Notes: generated by a model from the sequence alone, not told the origin. 64,000 nucleotides of DNA from an uncultured Flavobacteriales bacterium (GCA_946480085.1 CAMLHZ010000001.1:868001-932000), one strand, 5' to 3'. Positions 34,053-41,854 are shown, counted from the first letter of the stretch. A program made the numbers and translations.

Positions 34053-35192
34053 ATGAATTTTGAGTTGAATGAAAATCAGCAAATGATTGCGCAAATGGTG
34101 CGTGATTTTGCTGAGAAAGAAATCCGTCCTAAACGAAACGAGTGGGATGATAAAGAAGAGTTCCCGGTTGAAGTAATGAAAAAGATGGGTGAGCTTGGCT
34201 TACTTGGAATCTATATCCCTGAAGAATACGGTGGAAGCGGCTTTGGCTACTTCGAATACGCAACAGCGTTGATGGAACTTGGAAAGGTTTGTGGTGGTGT
34301 TGGATTAAGCGTTGCAGCTCATAATTCATTATGTACAGGACATATCTATTACCACGGATCAGCTGAGCAAAAGAAAAAATACCTTCCGCTTTTAGCAAGT
34401 GGAGAATGGATTGGCGCTTGGGGATTGACTGAACCGAACACTGGATCTGATGCCATGCGCATGAAGACAACCGCTGTGAAGGATGGTGAATACTGGGTGA
34501 TTAACGGAGCTAAAAACTGGATCACTCATGGACTTTCAGGTGACGTTTCTGTGGTTTTGGTTCGCACAGGTGAATTATTGGATTCGAACGGAATTACAGC
34601 ATTTATCGTTGAAAAAGGAACACCTGGATTCTCTGCGGTAAAGATTAAGGATAAATTAGGTGTTCGCGCATCTGAAACTGCTGAGCTTATTTTCGACAAT
34701 GTTCGTTTACACGAATCGCAAGTGATTGGTGAAGTTGGACAAGGTTTCAAACAAGCAATGCAAATTTTAGACGGTGGTCGTATTTCTATTGCAGCACTTT
34801 CTTGTGGTATTGCTCGTGGAGCTTATGAAGCTTCAGTTCAATATGCAAAAGAGCGTGAGCAGTTTGGGCAATCAATTGGAAAATTCCAGGCGATCGGATT
34901 TAAATTAGCTGATATGGCTACTGAAGTTGATGCAGCTGAGTTGTTGACTTATCAGGCGGCCGATTTGAAGAACCGTGGTGAAAAAATGACTACTCAAGGA
35001 GCTTTTGCTAAATATTTTGCATCAGAAGTTGCCGTAAAATGTGGTAATGAAGCAGTTCAGATTATGGGTGGTTACGGTTATACGAAAGAGTATCCGGCAG
35101 AGAAATACCTGCGTGATGCAAAGTTGATGACCATCGGTGAAGGAACCTCTGAGATTCAAAAATTGGTTATTTCAAGAGAACTATTGAAATAA
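34053..35192 (+). CDS. Acyl-CoA dehydrogenase
   Basis: This 379-residue protein is an FAD-dependent acyl-CoA dehydrogenase that introduces the alpha-beta double bond in acyl-CoA. The family motifs are WGLTEPNTGSDA (about 130-141, FAD/substrate), the FDNVRLHESQVIGE stretch and the C-terminal IGEGTSEIQ, in which Glu363 is the expected catalytic base. The spacing is that of short/branched-chain types, but the chain-length preference cannot be read. It stands alone between apt and rpsU; no other beta-oxidation genes are in view. Confidence 0.94.
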   Translation: MNFELNENQQMIAQMVRDFAEKEIRPKRNEWDDKEEFPVEVMKKMGELGLLGIYIPEEYGGSGFGYFEYATALMELGKVCGGVGLSVAAHNSLCTGHIYYHGSAEQKKKYLPLLASGEWIGAWGLTEPNTGSDAMRMKTTAVKDGEYWVINGAKNWITHGLSGDVSVVLVRTGELLDSNGITAFIVEKGTPGFSAVKIKDKLGVRASETAELIFDNVRLHESQVIGEVGQGFKQAMQILDGGRISIAALSCGIARGAYEASVQYAKEREQFGQSIGKFQAIGFKLADMATEVDAAELLTYQAADLKNRGEKMTTQGAFAKYFASEVAVKCGNEAVQIMGGYGYTKEYPAEKYLRDAKLMTIGEGTSEIQKLVISRELLK

Positions 35193-35205
35193 TTTTGAAA
35201 TACTA

Positions 35206-35235
35206 TTTGTTGAAAAGAAAAAAAAGTTATCTTTG
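35206..35235 (+). promoter_or_regulatory. Strong promoter for rpsU
   Basis: TTTG at 35206-35209, an 18-base spacer, then TATCTTTG at 35228-35235 followed by CGC. The start of rpsU is about 58 bases downstream, a long leader for this genome. No Shine-Dalgarno-like AGGAG is present close to the ATG. Confidence 0.8.
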
Positions 35236-35293
35236 CGCTCCCTATCAATAGGTAGGTAAAGAAAAGAAGCTAATAATAGAATTAAAATAGAAT

Positions 35294-35485
35294 ATGTTAA
35301 TCATTCCTGTAAAAGAAGGCGAAAACATCGAAAGAGCCCTTAAGAAGTACAAAAAGAAGTTCGACAAAACGAACACGATGAAAGAATTACGTCGTCGTAA
35401 AGAATTCGTAAAACCATCTGTAGTATTGCGTCAAAACAATATTCGTGCTGCTTACGCTCAAAAGATGAAATCGTTAGAGGCATAA
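35294..35485 (+). CDS. rpsU: 30S ribosomal protein bS21
   Basis: This 63-residue basic protein is bS21: MLIIPVKEGENIERALKKYK opens it, the MKELRRRKEFVKPS segment follows, and the tail is lysine-rich. In Bacteroidetes, bS21 sits at the 30S platform and helps sequester the 16S anti-Shine-Dalgarno; published work on Flavobacterium johnsoniae links a strong SD on rpsU mRNA to autoregulation. Here the bases just before the ATG (TAATAATAGAATTAAAATAGAAT) show no such SD. It is monocistronic, with its own promoter and terminator. Confidence 0.97.
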   Translation: MLIIPVKEGENIERALKKYKKKFDKTNTMKELRRRKEFVKPSVVLRQNNIRAAYAQKMKSLEA

Positions 35486-35506
35486 TCTATTGAAATAGAT
35501 ATTTAG

Positions 35507-35538
35507 AAAAGGAGTTCAGTTTTGAGCTCCTTTTTTTT
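35507..35538 (+). terminator. Terminator after rpsU
   Basis: A 12-bp stem (35507-35518 with 35523-35534, one G-T wobble), GTTT loop and a T-run to 35538. Confidence 0.9.
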
Positions 35539-35547
35539 GTTGTTGAT

Positions 35548-35572
35548 GGTGACTGAGGGGAGTCGAAGTACC
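35548..35572. repeat. Fragment of a dispersed CTGAG/GAGTCGAAG repeat
   Basis: The spacer between rpsU and xerC contains GACTGAGGGGAGTCGAAGT, flanked by GGT and ACC. Words of the form CTGAGCGGAGTCGAAG are, to my knowledge, common intergenic repeats in Bacteroidota. Only one copy is in this window, so this call rests on recollection. Confidence 0.35.
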
Positions 35573-35613
35573 AGCAACGTAACCTTTCTGCCAATCCCAC
35601 CGTTAACCATTAC

Positions 35614-36492
35614 ATGGTTACAGAAAACTTCATTTCGTTTTTAGAGGTTGAGAAGCGTTATTCTCAGCATACGCTTATTGCGTATAAGGAAGATTTGAAT
35701 CAGTTCCTGGAATTCTCTGCAATTAAAAACAATGCTGAATTAAGCGAAGTAACACACCAGGTTATTCGTGGCTGGATTGTGCAATTGATAGAATCGGGAA
35801 GTACGAACAGAACTGTTGCCCGTAAATTGAGTTGTTTACGATCTTTCTTTAAATGGTTGGTCAGTGAAGGGAAAATAGAAGTGAATCCAATGCTTCGGGT
35901 GAAAGCTCCAAAAGTCGAAAAGCGCTTACCCAATTTTGTAAAACAATCCGAAATTGAAATTGCGGACCATTCGGAATTATTCAGTTCGGATCATGATGGA
36001 AAGCGTGATCAACTCATTTTTGAATTGTTTTATCAGACCGGAATTCGTTTGTCAGAGTTAATAAACCTTAAAGAAAAGGATATTCAGGACGGACGAATAA
36101 AAGTGCTTGGAAAGAGAAATAAAGAGAGGTTAATTCCTATAAGTACTGATTTAGTTCAACTTATAAATGAATACCGATTAATTAAACCAAAGAACGGTGA
36201 TGGTTTGGAGTTTTTCCTGGTCAAATTTGACGGTAGAAAATTGTCGTCAAAGTTTGTTTATAGGAAAATAAATAATTACCTTGGAAGTGTAAGCTCTGTG
36301 CAGAAAAAGAGCCCGCATGTTCTCCGTCATACATTCGCAACTCATTTATTAAACAATGGGGCAGGGCTAGAAAGCTTGAAAGAGTTATTGGGTCATGCGA
36401 GTTTGTCGGCAACACAGGTTTATACGCACAGTTCGTTTGCGCAAATTAACTCGATTTATTCACAAGCTCACCCACGTGGGCGTAAAAAGTAA
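35614..36492 (+). CDS. xerC: Tyrosine recombinase, XerC/XerD type
   Basis: This 292-residue recombinase has an N-terminal SAM-like DNA-binding domain (1-105). The catalytic domain contains the full active site: Arg145 (TGIRLSEL), Lys167, His235-x-x-Arg238 (HVLRHTFATHLL), His261 (LLGHASL) and the nucleophile Tyr270 (TQVYTH). The size and lack of accessory domains mark a housekeeping Xer recombinase that resolves chromosome dimers at dif, not a phage integrase. Position between rpsU and hpf is the usual place for XerC in Flavobacteriia. Whether it is called XerC or XerD is convention. Confidence 0.9.
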   Translation: MVTENFISFLEVEKRYSQHTLIAYKEDLNQFLEFSAIKNNAELSEVTHQVIRGWIVQLIESGSTNRTVARKLSCLRSFFKWLVSEGKIEVNPMLRVKAPKVEKRLPNFVKQSEIEIADHSELFSSDHDGKRDQLIFELFYQTGIRLSELINLKEKDIQDGRIKVLGKRNKERLIPISTDLVQLINEYRLIKPKNGDGLEFFLVKFDGRKLSSKFVYRKINNYLGSVSSVQKKSPHVLRHTFATHLLNNGAGLESLKELLGHASLSATQVYTHSSFAQINSIYSQAHPRGRKK

Positions 36493-36497
36493 CAGTC

Positions 36498-36794
36498 ATG
36501 GATATCAAAGTTCATTCAATCCACTTCAAGGCAGACCAGAAGTTATTGGATTTCATCGAAGAGAAGGTGAACAAGTTGCAATTATTTTCGGATAGTATTA
36601 TTTCAAGCGAGGTTTTCCTGCGTTTGGATAAGGATTCAGAGAAAGAAAATAAGATCGCGGAAATTAAAATCTTGATTCCAGGTAAGGAGTTATTTGCCAA
36701 AAAACAGTGTAAATCATTCGAAGAAGCGGCAGATTTATGCATTGGGGCACTAGAAACTCAGGTAAAAAAACATAAAGGGAAGATTGCTGGTTAG
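36498..36794 (+). CDS. hpf: Short ribosome hibernation-promoting factor (HPF/RaiA family)
   Basis: This 98-residue protein has the beta-alpha-beta-beta-beta-alpha pattern of RaiA/HPF: MDIKVHSIHFKADQKLLDFI, then VFLRLDKDSEKENKIAEIKI and KSFEEAADLCIGALETQVKK. It binds the decoding region of the 30S subunit and inactivates ribosomes in stationary phase. The C-terminal dimerisation domain of long HPF is missing. It starts five bases after xerC and ends in a strong terminator. Confidence 0.92.
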   Translation: MDIKVHSIHFKADQKLLDFIEEKVNKLQLFSDSIISSEVFLRLDKDSEKENKIAEIKILIPGKELFAKKQCKSFEEAADLCIGALETQVKKHKGKIAG

Positions 36795-36817
36795 TCCTGT
36801 AAATGAATACATTAATG

Positions 36818-36848
36818 AATGGAGGCAAAAAGGCCTCCATTTTTTTTT
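36818..36848 (+). terminator. Terminator after hpf
   Basis: A 9-bp perfect stem (36818-36826 with 36833-36841), AAAAAG loop and a T-run to 36848. Confidence 0.92.
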
Positions 36849-36867
36849 AAAATTTTATCGATTTTTT

Positions 36868-36896
36868 TTTGGAAAACGTTTGTGGGTATACATTTG
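36868..36896 (+). promoter_or_regulatory. Upstream of two tandem promoters of the tRNA-tuf operon
   Basis: TTTG at 36868-36871, a 17-base spacer and TACATTTG at 36889-36896. The same -7 octamer is repeated 13 bases later in the second promoter. Confidence 0.6.
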
Positions 36897-36909
36897 TTTA
36901 CTACATTTG
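36879..36909 (+). promoter_or_regulatory. Downstream tandem promoter of the tRNA-tuf operon
   Basis: TTTG at 36879-36882, exactly 19 bases, then TACATTTG at 36902-36909 followed by C: an ideal Bacteroidetes promoter. The first tRNA starts 67 bases downstream. Confidence 0.8.
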
Positions 36910-36975
36910 CAAACCCAAATGGGAAAAACACCAAGAGAAAACGTTCTTTTACATCGTATTACCAAATAAAAAATT

Positions 36976-37049
36976 GCCGGTGTAGCTCAGTTGGCTAGAG
37001 CAGCTGATTTGTAATCAGCAGGTCGGGGGTTCGAGTCCCTCCACCGGCT
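36976..37049 (+). tRNA. tRNA-Thr (UGU)
   Basis: A 74-base cloverleaf. Acceptor GCCGGTG pairs with CACCGGC; D-arm GCTC...GAGC; the anticodon loop TTTGTAA carries TGT; the T-arm has GGGGG TTCGAGT CCCTC. CCA is not encoded. First gene of a four-tRNA cluster. Confidence 0.97.
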
Positions 37050-37062
37050 CAAGAAAATTTTT

Positions 37063-37144
37063 GGGGACGTCGCATAGTGGCTATTGCAGTAGACTGTAAA
37101 TCTATCACCTTACGGTATCGCTGGTTCGAGTCCAGCCGTCCCCA
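37063..37144 (+). tRNA. tRNA-Tyr (GUA)
   Basis: An 82-base class II tRNA with a long variable arm. Acceptor GGGGACG pairs with CGTCCCC; the anticodon GTA sits in CTGTAAA; the T-loop is TTCGAGT. Confidence 0.97.
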
Positions 37145-37170
37145 CTTAATTTTCCTGAATAATATTATAA

Positions 37171-37243
37171 GCGGGAGTAGCTCAGTTGGTAGAGCGTCAG
37201 CCTTCCAAGCTGAGGGTCGCGAGTTCGAATCTCGTCTCCCGCT
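37171..37243 (+). tRNA. tRNA-Gly (UCC)
   Basis: 73 bases. Acceptor GCGGGAG pairs with CTCCCGC; the anticodon TCC is in CTTCCAA; T-loop TTCGAAT. Confidence 0.97.
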
Positions 37244-37281
37244 CAAATAAAAAACTGGTACACGATCTAAGAGAGCACCAA

Positions 37282-37353
37282 GCCGGTGTAGCTCAGGGGT
37301 AGAGCGCTTTCTTGGTAAGGAAGAGGTCACGAGTTCAAATCTCGTCATTGGCT
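37282..37353 (+). tRNA. tRNA-Thr (GGU)
   Basis: 72 bases. Acceptor GCCGGTG pairs with CATTGGC using two adjacent G-U wobbles; the anticodon GGT is in TTGGTAA; T-loop TTCAAAT. Together with tRNA-Thr(UGU) it covers most threonine codons. It directly precedes tuf. Confidence 0.96.
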
Positions 37354-37446
37354 CTACAAAAGAAGTTCACTCATTGGTATTTCAAATGGGTGAAATTTTG
37401 TATTAGTAAGAATAAAGGTTTATTAACTACGTAACAAATAAAACAA

Positions 37447-38634
37447 ATGGCTAAGGAAAATTTTAATCGTTCCAAACCGCACGTTAACATTGGTACTATC
37501 GGTCACGTTGACCACGGTAAGACTACGTTGACAGCTGCAATTTCAAGCGTATTGGCTGCTAAAGGATTGGCGGCTGTTCGTGATTTCTCTTCAATTGATA
37601 ACGCACCTGAAGAAAAAGAACGTGGTATTACAATTAATACTTCACACATCGAGTACGAAACTGCTAACCGTCACTACGCACACGTTGACTGTCCAGGTCA
37701 CGCGGATTACGTAAAGAACATGGTTACTGGTGCTGCTCAAATGGATGGAGCGATCTTAGTTGTTGCTGCAACAGATGGTCCAATGCCACAAACACGTGAG
37801 CACATCCTATTAGGAAAACAAGTTGGTGTTCCTCGTTTAGTTGTATTCATGAATAAAGTGGATATGGTTGATGATGCTGAGTTGTTAGAGTTAGTAGAAA
37901 TGGAAGTTCGTGAATTGTTGTCATTCTATGATTATGATGGTGACAATGCTCCAGTAATTCAAGGTTCTGCACTTGGTGCGTTGAACGGAGAAGCTGCTTG
38001 GGTTGCTAAAGTTGACGAATTGATGGATGCTGTAGATACTTACATCGAATTGCCTCCACGTGATGTTGATAAGCACTTCTTGATGCCAGTTGAAGACGTA
38101 TTTACGATTACAGGTCGTGGTACTGTAGCAACAGGACGTATCGAAACAGGTGTAATCAACTCTGGTGATCCAGTTGAAATCTTAGGAATGGGTGAAGAGA
38201 AATTGACTTCAACTGTAACTGGGGTAGAGATGTTCCGTAAGATCTTGGATCGCGGAGAAGCTGGTGACAACGTAGGTCTTTTATTACGTGGTATTGAGAA
38301 ATCTCAAATTAAGCGTGGTATGGTTATTTGTAAACCAGGATCAGTTAAGCCTCACCAAGATTTCAAAGCTGAGATCTATGTATTGAAGAAAGAAGAAGGT
38401 GGACGTCACACTCCATTCCATAACAAATACCGTCCTCAGTTCTACTTCCGTACAACTGACGTAACTGGAGAGATTTTCTTGACAGACGGACGTGAGATGG
38501 TTATGCCAGGTGATAACGTAACAATTAATGTTAAGTTGATCGTTCCTGTAGCTATGGACAAAGGTCTACGTTTCGCTATCCGTGAGGGTGGGCGTACAGT
38601 AGGTGCTGGTCAGGTTACTGAGATCGTTGGATAA
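37447..38634 (+). CDS. tuf: Elongation factor Tu
   Basis: This 395-residue GTPase delivers aminoacyl-tRNA to the ribosome. The G1 motif GHVDHGKT is at 19-26, DCPGHAD and NKVD follow, and the beta domains 2 and 3 are complete (ending [15 protein letters not shown]). No separate promoter is visible between the last tRNA and tuf, so it is expressed from the tandem promoters upstream of the tRNAs. A terminator follows immediately, only partly separating it from tRNA-Trp/secE. Confidence 0.99.
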   Translation: MAKENFNRSKPHVNIGTIGHVDHGKTTLTAAISSVLAAKGLAAVRDFSSIDNAPEEKERGITINTSHIEYETANRHYAHVDCPGHADYVKNMVTGAAQMDGAILVVAATDGPMPQTREHILLGKQVGVPRLVVFMNKVDMVDDAELLELVEMEVRELLSFYDYDGDNAPVIQGSALGALNGEAAWVAKVDELMDAVDTYIELPPRDVDKHFLMPVEDVFTITGRGTVATGRIETGVINSGDPVEILGMGEEKLTSTVTGVEMFRKILDRGEAGDNVGLLLRGIEKSQIKRGMVICKPGSVKPHQDFKAEIYVLKKEEGGRHTPFHNKYRPQFYFRTTDVTGEIFLTDGREMVMPGDNVTINVKLIVPVAMDKGLRFAIREGGRTVGAGQVTEIVG

Positions 38635-38656
38635 TTCCACAAAATAAATAAGTAGG

Positions 38657-38684
38657 ATAGGGGAGCTTTACTCCCCTATTTTTT
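38657..38684 (+). terminator. Terminator between tuf and tRNA-Trp
   Basis: A perfect 9-bp stem (38657-38665 with 38671-38679), CTTTA loop and a T-run to 38684. The T-run ends directly at the first base of tRNA-Trp (38685). There is no room for another promoter, so downstream genes must rely on read-through or on a promoter overlapping the hairpin. Confidence 0.88.
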
Positions 38685-38757
38685 GCGGGTGTAGCTCAGT
38701 TGGTAGAGTAGTGGTCTCCAAAACCATTGGTCGTGGGTTCGAATCCTACCGCCCGCG
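38685..38757 (+). tRNA. tRNA-Trp (CCA)
   Basis: 73 bases. Acceptor GCGGGTG pairs with CGCCCGC; the anticodon CCA is in CTCCAAA; discriminator G. It lies between tuf and secE, as in many bacteria. Confidence 0.97.
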
Positions 38758-38778
38758 CTGATTAATACAAGGTTAGCC

Positions 38779-39003
38779 GTGTCAAAATTTAGAAATTATT
38801 TAAGCGAAACAGTTACTGAGATGACTCAGAATGTTACGTGGCCTACTTGGAAAGAATTACAGAGCAATACACTTATCGTGGTTGTTGCCTCTATTATCTT
38901 TGCTTTGCTAGTATTTGTAATGGATGCTGGATTCGGAATTGCTCCGGATGCTAACGCAGCATGGAAGGGTGCAGTTGGTTTTATATATTCATTTTTCTTG
39001 TAA
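38779..39003 (+). CDS. secE: Preprotein translocase subunit SecE, GTG start
   Basis: This 74-residue single-span SecE clamps SecY in the translocon. The N-terminal amphipathic part (FRNYLSETVTEMTQNVTWPTWKELQ) contains the conserved VTWPTWKEL motif just before the single transmembrane helix (about 28-48). The start is GTG at 38779. nusG begins six bases after the stop. Confidence 0.95.
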   Translation: MSKFRNYLSETVTEMTQNVTWPTWKELQSNTLIVVVASIIFALLVFVMDAGFGIAPDANAAWKGAVGFIYSFFL

Positions 39004-39009
39004 TACAAG

Positions 39010-39561
39010 ATGGGAGATATTAAAAAACGTTGGTACGTAGTTCGTGCAGTGAGCGGAAAAGAAAAGAAGGTTAAGGAATATCTTGACCTTGAAATTTCGC
39101 GTTTAAAACTGGACGATTTCGTTTCACAAGTACTTATTCCTACTGAGAAAGTATTCCAAATCCGTAATGGAAAGAAAGTTTCTAAGGAAAAAGCGTATTT
39201 ACCAGGTTACGTGTTGATTGAAGCAGCTCTTTTGGGAGAGGTTCCTCACGTAATTAAAGGTATTCCTAATGTGATTGGTTTCTTAGGTGCAGAAAAAGGT
39301 GGAGATCCTCAACCTATGCGCCTTTCTGAAGTGAATCGTATTTTAGGTAAAGTCGACGAATTGTCGGAATCGGAAGAAGAAATGAAAATTCCTTTCGTTG
39401 TTGGTGAATCTGTTAAGGTTATTGACGGACCATTCAACAACTTCTCTGGTGTGATCGATGAGATCAATGAAGAGAAGAAGAAATTGAAAGTAATGGTGAA
39501 AATCTTCGGACGTAAAAACCTTCTCGAGCTTAGCTATATGCAAGTAGAGAAAGAAGGTTAA
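39010..39561 (+). CDS. nusG: Transcription termination/antitermination protein NusG
   Basis: This 183-residue protein has the NGN domain at 1-115 (KRWYVVRAVSGKEKKVKEYL, then YLPGYVLIEA and the GVPNVIGFLG-type strand). The C-terminal KOW domain contains VKVIDGPFNNFSGVIDEIN. NusG binds RNA polymerase and couples it to Rho and to ribosomes. It has the expected size and place before rplK. Confidence 0.98.
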   Translation: MGDIKKRWYVVRAVSGKEKKVKEYLDLEISRLKLDDFVSQVLIPTEKVFQIRNGKKVSKEKAYLPGYVLIEAALLGEVPHVIKGIPNVIGFLGAEKGGDPQPMRLSEVNRILGKVDELSESEEEMKIPFVVGESVKVIDGPFNNFSGVIDEINEEKKKLKVMVKIFGRKNLLELSYMQVEKEG

Positions 39562-39580
39562 TTAGTTTGTATTAACCGCA

Positions 39581-39631
39581 GCAGTGGAATTATTGATTAA
39601 AGCTTCCCTTTAACGTCCACGTTACGACTGC
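39581..39631 (+). promoter_or_regulatory. Structured leader of rplK-rplA, candidate L1 autoregulation site
   Basis: The 85-base nusG-rplK spacer can fold as GCA/TGC (39581-39583 with 39629-39631), GTGG/CCAC (39584-39587 with 39617-39620) with a one-sided loop between them, and an apical hairpin TTAAAG/CTTTAA (39597-39602 with 39608-39613). Ribosomal protein L1 is known to repress rplK-rplA in E. coli through a leader with an asymmetric loop; the match here is by analogy only. Confidence 0.35.
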
Positions 39632-39646
39632 ATAATTTAAATAACA

Positions 39647-40093
39647 ATGGCTAAAGAAGTAGCAGCATTGATCAAATTACAGATCAAAGGTGGTCAAGCC
39701 AATCCAGCTCCTCCAGTTGGTCCCGCACTTGGTGCAAAAGGGGTTAACATTATGGAATTTTGCAAGCAGTATAATGCTCGTACGCAAGATAAGCCAGGAA
39801 AGGTATTACCATGTGTGATTACTGTTTACAGCGACAAGTCGTTTGACTTCGTCATCAAAACTCCTCCAGCAGCAGTACAAATTATCGACAGTACTAAGCT
39901 TAAGAAAGGTTCTTCTGAGCCTAACAAAAGCAAAGTGGGATCAATGACATGGGATCAAATCCGTGTGATCGCTGAAGATAAGATGCCTGATATGAACTGT
40001 TTTACAGTTGATTCAGCAATGTCTATGATTGCAGGAACAGCACGTAGTATGGGTGTAATCGTTAAAGGAGGTGAAGCTCCGGCAACTAAATAA
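39647..40093 (+). CDS. rplK: 50S ribosomal protein uL11
   Basis: This 148-residue protein is L11. The N-terminal domain is [21 protein letters not shown], and the C-terminal rRNA-binding domain contains [20 protein letters not shown] and ends [11 protein letters not shown]. It forms the GTPase-associated centre with 23S rRNA. It starts 85 bases after nusG, in a spacer that can fold. Confidence 0.98.
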   Translation: MAKEVAALIKLQIKGGQANPAPPVGPALGAKGVNIMEFCKQYNARTQDKPGKVLPCVITVYSDKSFDFVIKTPPAAVQIIDSTKLKKGSSEPNKSKVGSMTWDQIRVIAEDKMPDMNCFTVDSAMSMIAGTARSMGVIVKGGEAPATK

Positions 40094-40101
40094 CAAGAGT
40101 C

Positions 40102-40797
40102 ATGGGTAGAATTTCTAAGAAAAGAAAAGAGGTTTTAGCAAAGTACGATTTGACTAAAATCTACACATTGACTGAAGCTTGTGATTTGGTTAAGGACGTT
40201 ACAACAACGAAGTTTGATGCTTCTGTTGACATCTCTGTGCGTTTAGGAGTAGATCCACGTAAAGCGAATCAAATGGTTCGTGGTACCGTAGCTCTTCCTC
40301 ACGGAACTGGTAAGGATGTACGAGTATTAGTACTTTGTACTCCAGACAAAGAAGCTGAGGCGAAAGCAGCAGGTGCTGAATTTGTTGGATTAGACGAATT
40401 CATCGACAAAATCAAAGGTGGTTGGACAGATATCGACGTTATTATTACAATGCCGTCTGTTATGGGTAAAGTTGGTGCATTAGGTCGCGTTTTGGGACCT
40501 CGTGGATTGATGCCAAACCCTAAGACTGGTACTGTAACAATGGAAGTTGGTAAAGCAGTAGAAGAAGTTAAAGCTGGTAAAATCGACTTTAAAGTTGATA
40601 AGTACGGTAACATTCACTCGTCTATCGGGAAAGCTAGTTTCGAAGGAACTAAAATTCGTGAGAACGCGTTTGAATTGATCAATCAATTGAACAAATTGAA
40701 ACCGTCAGCAGCGAAGGGGACTTACATTAAGTCTATCTTCATTAGCTCTACGATGTCTCCAAGTATCCAAATTGATGCTAAATCTGTAACGGCTTAA
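40102..40797 (+). CDS. rplA: 50S ribosomal protein uL1
   Basis: This 231-residue protein is L1 of the ribosomal stalk. The diagnostic stretch is [21 protein letters not shown], near residues 122-142; the C-terminal [16 protein letters not shown] region is also typical. It is cotranscribed with rplK (eight bases apart) and is the usual translational repressor of this pair. rplJ begins 12 bases after its stop, so there is no space for a separate L10 leader. Confidence 0.98.
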   Translation: MGRISKKRKEVLAKYDLTKIYTLTEACDLVKDVTTTKFDASVDISVRLGVDPRKANQMVRGTVALPHGTGKDVRVLVLCTPDKEAEAKAAGAEFVGLDEFIDKIKGGWTDIDVIITMPSVMGKVGALGRVLGPRGLMPNPKTGTVTMEVGKAVEEVKAGKIDFKVDKYGNIHSSIGKASFEGTKIRENAFELINQLNKLKPSAAKGTYIKSIFISSTMSPSIQIDAKSVTA

Positions 40798-40809
40798 ACA
40801 TCTTGAAGT

Positions 40810-41331
40810 ATGAATAAAGATCAAAAAGCACAGTACATAGACGATCTTGCGGCAGATTTATCTAATGCAAACATCTTCTACTTAGCAGATACGTCTGAAT
40901 TGTCAGTGGAAACTATCAATCAGTTACGTCGCAAATGTTTTCAGCAAAATATTGAATTACGTGTAGTAAAAAATACTTTGTTGGCAAAAGCAATGGAACG
41001 TGTTGAAGGAAGAGATTACGGTCAGTTACCTGAAGTATTGGGTGGACCAACATCAATTCTTTTCGCTGAAGTTGGTAACGTACCAGCTAAATTAATTAAA
41101 GAATTCCGTAAGAAGAATGATAAGCCAATCCTTAAAGGAGCTTACATTGACGAAGCAGTATTTATTGGTGATAACCAATTGGATACGCTAGACGCATTGA
41201 AATCTCGTGAAGAATTGCTTGGTGAAATCATCGGATTGTTACAAAGCCCTGCTAAGAATGTTATTTCTGGCTTAATGAGCGGTGGTAACAAGATTGCTGG
41301 AATCCTTAAAACGCTCGAAGAAAGAGCATAA
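40810..41331 (+). CDS. rplJ: 50S ribosomal protein uL10
   Basis: This 173-residue protein is L10, the anchor of the L7/L12 stalk. The N-terminal rRNA-binding part contains LRRKCFQQNIELRVVKNTLL, and the C-terminal helix that holds L7/L12 dimers (NKIAGILKTLEERA) is present. In many bacteria L10 with L12 represses its own mRNA; if so here, the site must lie inside the end of rplA. Confidence 0.97.
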   Translation: MNKDQKAQYIDDLAADLSNANIFYLADTSELSVETINQLRRKCFQQNIELRVVKNTLLAKAMERVEGRDYGQLPEVLGGPTSILFAEVGNVPAKLIKEFRKKNDKPILKGAYIDEAVFIGDNQLDTLDALKSREELLGEIIGLLQSPAKNVISGLMSGGNKIAGILKTLEERA

Positions 41332-41367
41332 CAAAAATTATTAAGAACCTTTTTAAATTCAATAAAA

Positions 41368-41745
41368 ATGGCTGATTTAAAACAAATCGCAGAAACATTA
41401 GTTAACCTTACAGTAAAAGAAGTTAACGAGTTAGCAACAATTATGAAAGACGAGTACGGTATCGAGCCTGCTGCTGCTGCACCTGTAATGGTTGCTGGTG
41501 GAGGTGCTGGTGCTGGTGAAGCTGCTGCTGAGAAAACAGAATTCGATGTAATTTTGAAAGCTGGTGGAGCTAACAAACTTGCAGTAGTTAAGTTGGTTAA
41601 AGAATTGACTGGTAACGGATTGAAAGAGTCTAAAGACATCGTTGATGGAGCTCCTGCTACATTGAAAGAAGGTGTTTCTAAAGACGAAGCAGCTGCTTTG
41701 AAGACACAGCTTGAAGAGGCTGGTGCTGAAGTAGAGATCAAGTAA
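41368..41745 (+). CDS. rplL: 50S ribosomal protein bL12 (L7/L12)
   Basis: This 125-residue acidic protein has an N-terminal dimerisation domain, an Ala/Gly-rich hinge ([20 protein letters not shown]) and a C-terminal factor-binding domain ([20 protein letters not shown]). It recruits translation factors to the ribosome. It is followed by two consecutive hairpins before rpoB. Confidence 0.98.
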   Translation: MADLKQIAETLVNLTVKEVNELATIMKDEYGIEPAAAAPVMVAGGGAGAGEAAAEKTEFDVILKAGGANKLAVVKLVKELTGNGLKESKDIVDGAPATLKEGVSKDEAAALKTQLEEAGAEVEIK

Positions 41746-41762
41746 TTAGTTACTACATTTTT

Positions 41763-41805
41763 CAGGAAAGGTGTCCGCCTCAGGCGGATGCCTTGTCCTG
41801 TTTTT
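41763..41805 (+). terminator. Probable attenuator hairpin between rplL and rpoB
   Basis: A long stem centred on TCCGCC-TCA-GGCGGA (41774-41788), extended outward to 41763-41800 by G-T wobbles and CAGGA/TCCTG, is followed by TTTTT (41801-41805). A second small hairpin, TCGGC-GTTTA-GCCGA (41805-41819), ends in TTTT at 41820-41823. rpoB translation starts 32 bases later. A partial terminator at this point is known in E. coli and sets the ratio of ribosomal protein to RNA polymerase transcripts. Confidence 0.75.
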
Positions 41806-41854
41806 CGGCGTTTAGCCGATTTTAAAGTCCTTTTTGAATTAAAATTTTTTCGCC

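Noticed and set aside
35614..36492. The tyrosine recombinase as evidence of an integrated phage or island
   Set aside because: It has the length and context of a housekeeping Xer protein between rpsU and hpf; there are no attachment repeats at the nearby tRNA genes and no phage genes.
36976..37353. tRNA cluster as an integration site
   Set aside because: No duplicated tRNA 3' ends and no foreign genes adjoin it; the order tRNA-tuf-tRNA-secE-nusG is an ancestral arrangement.
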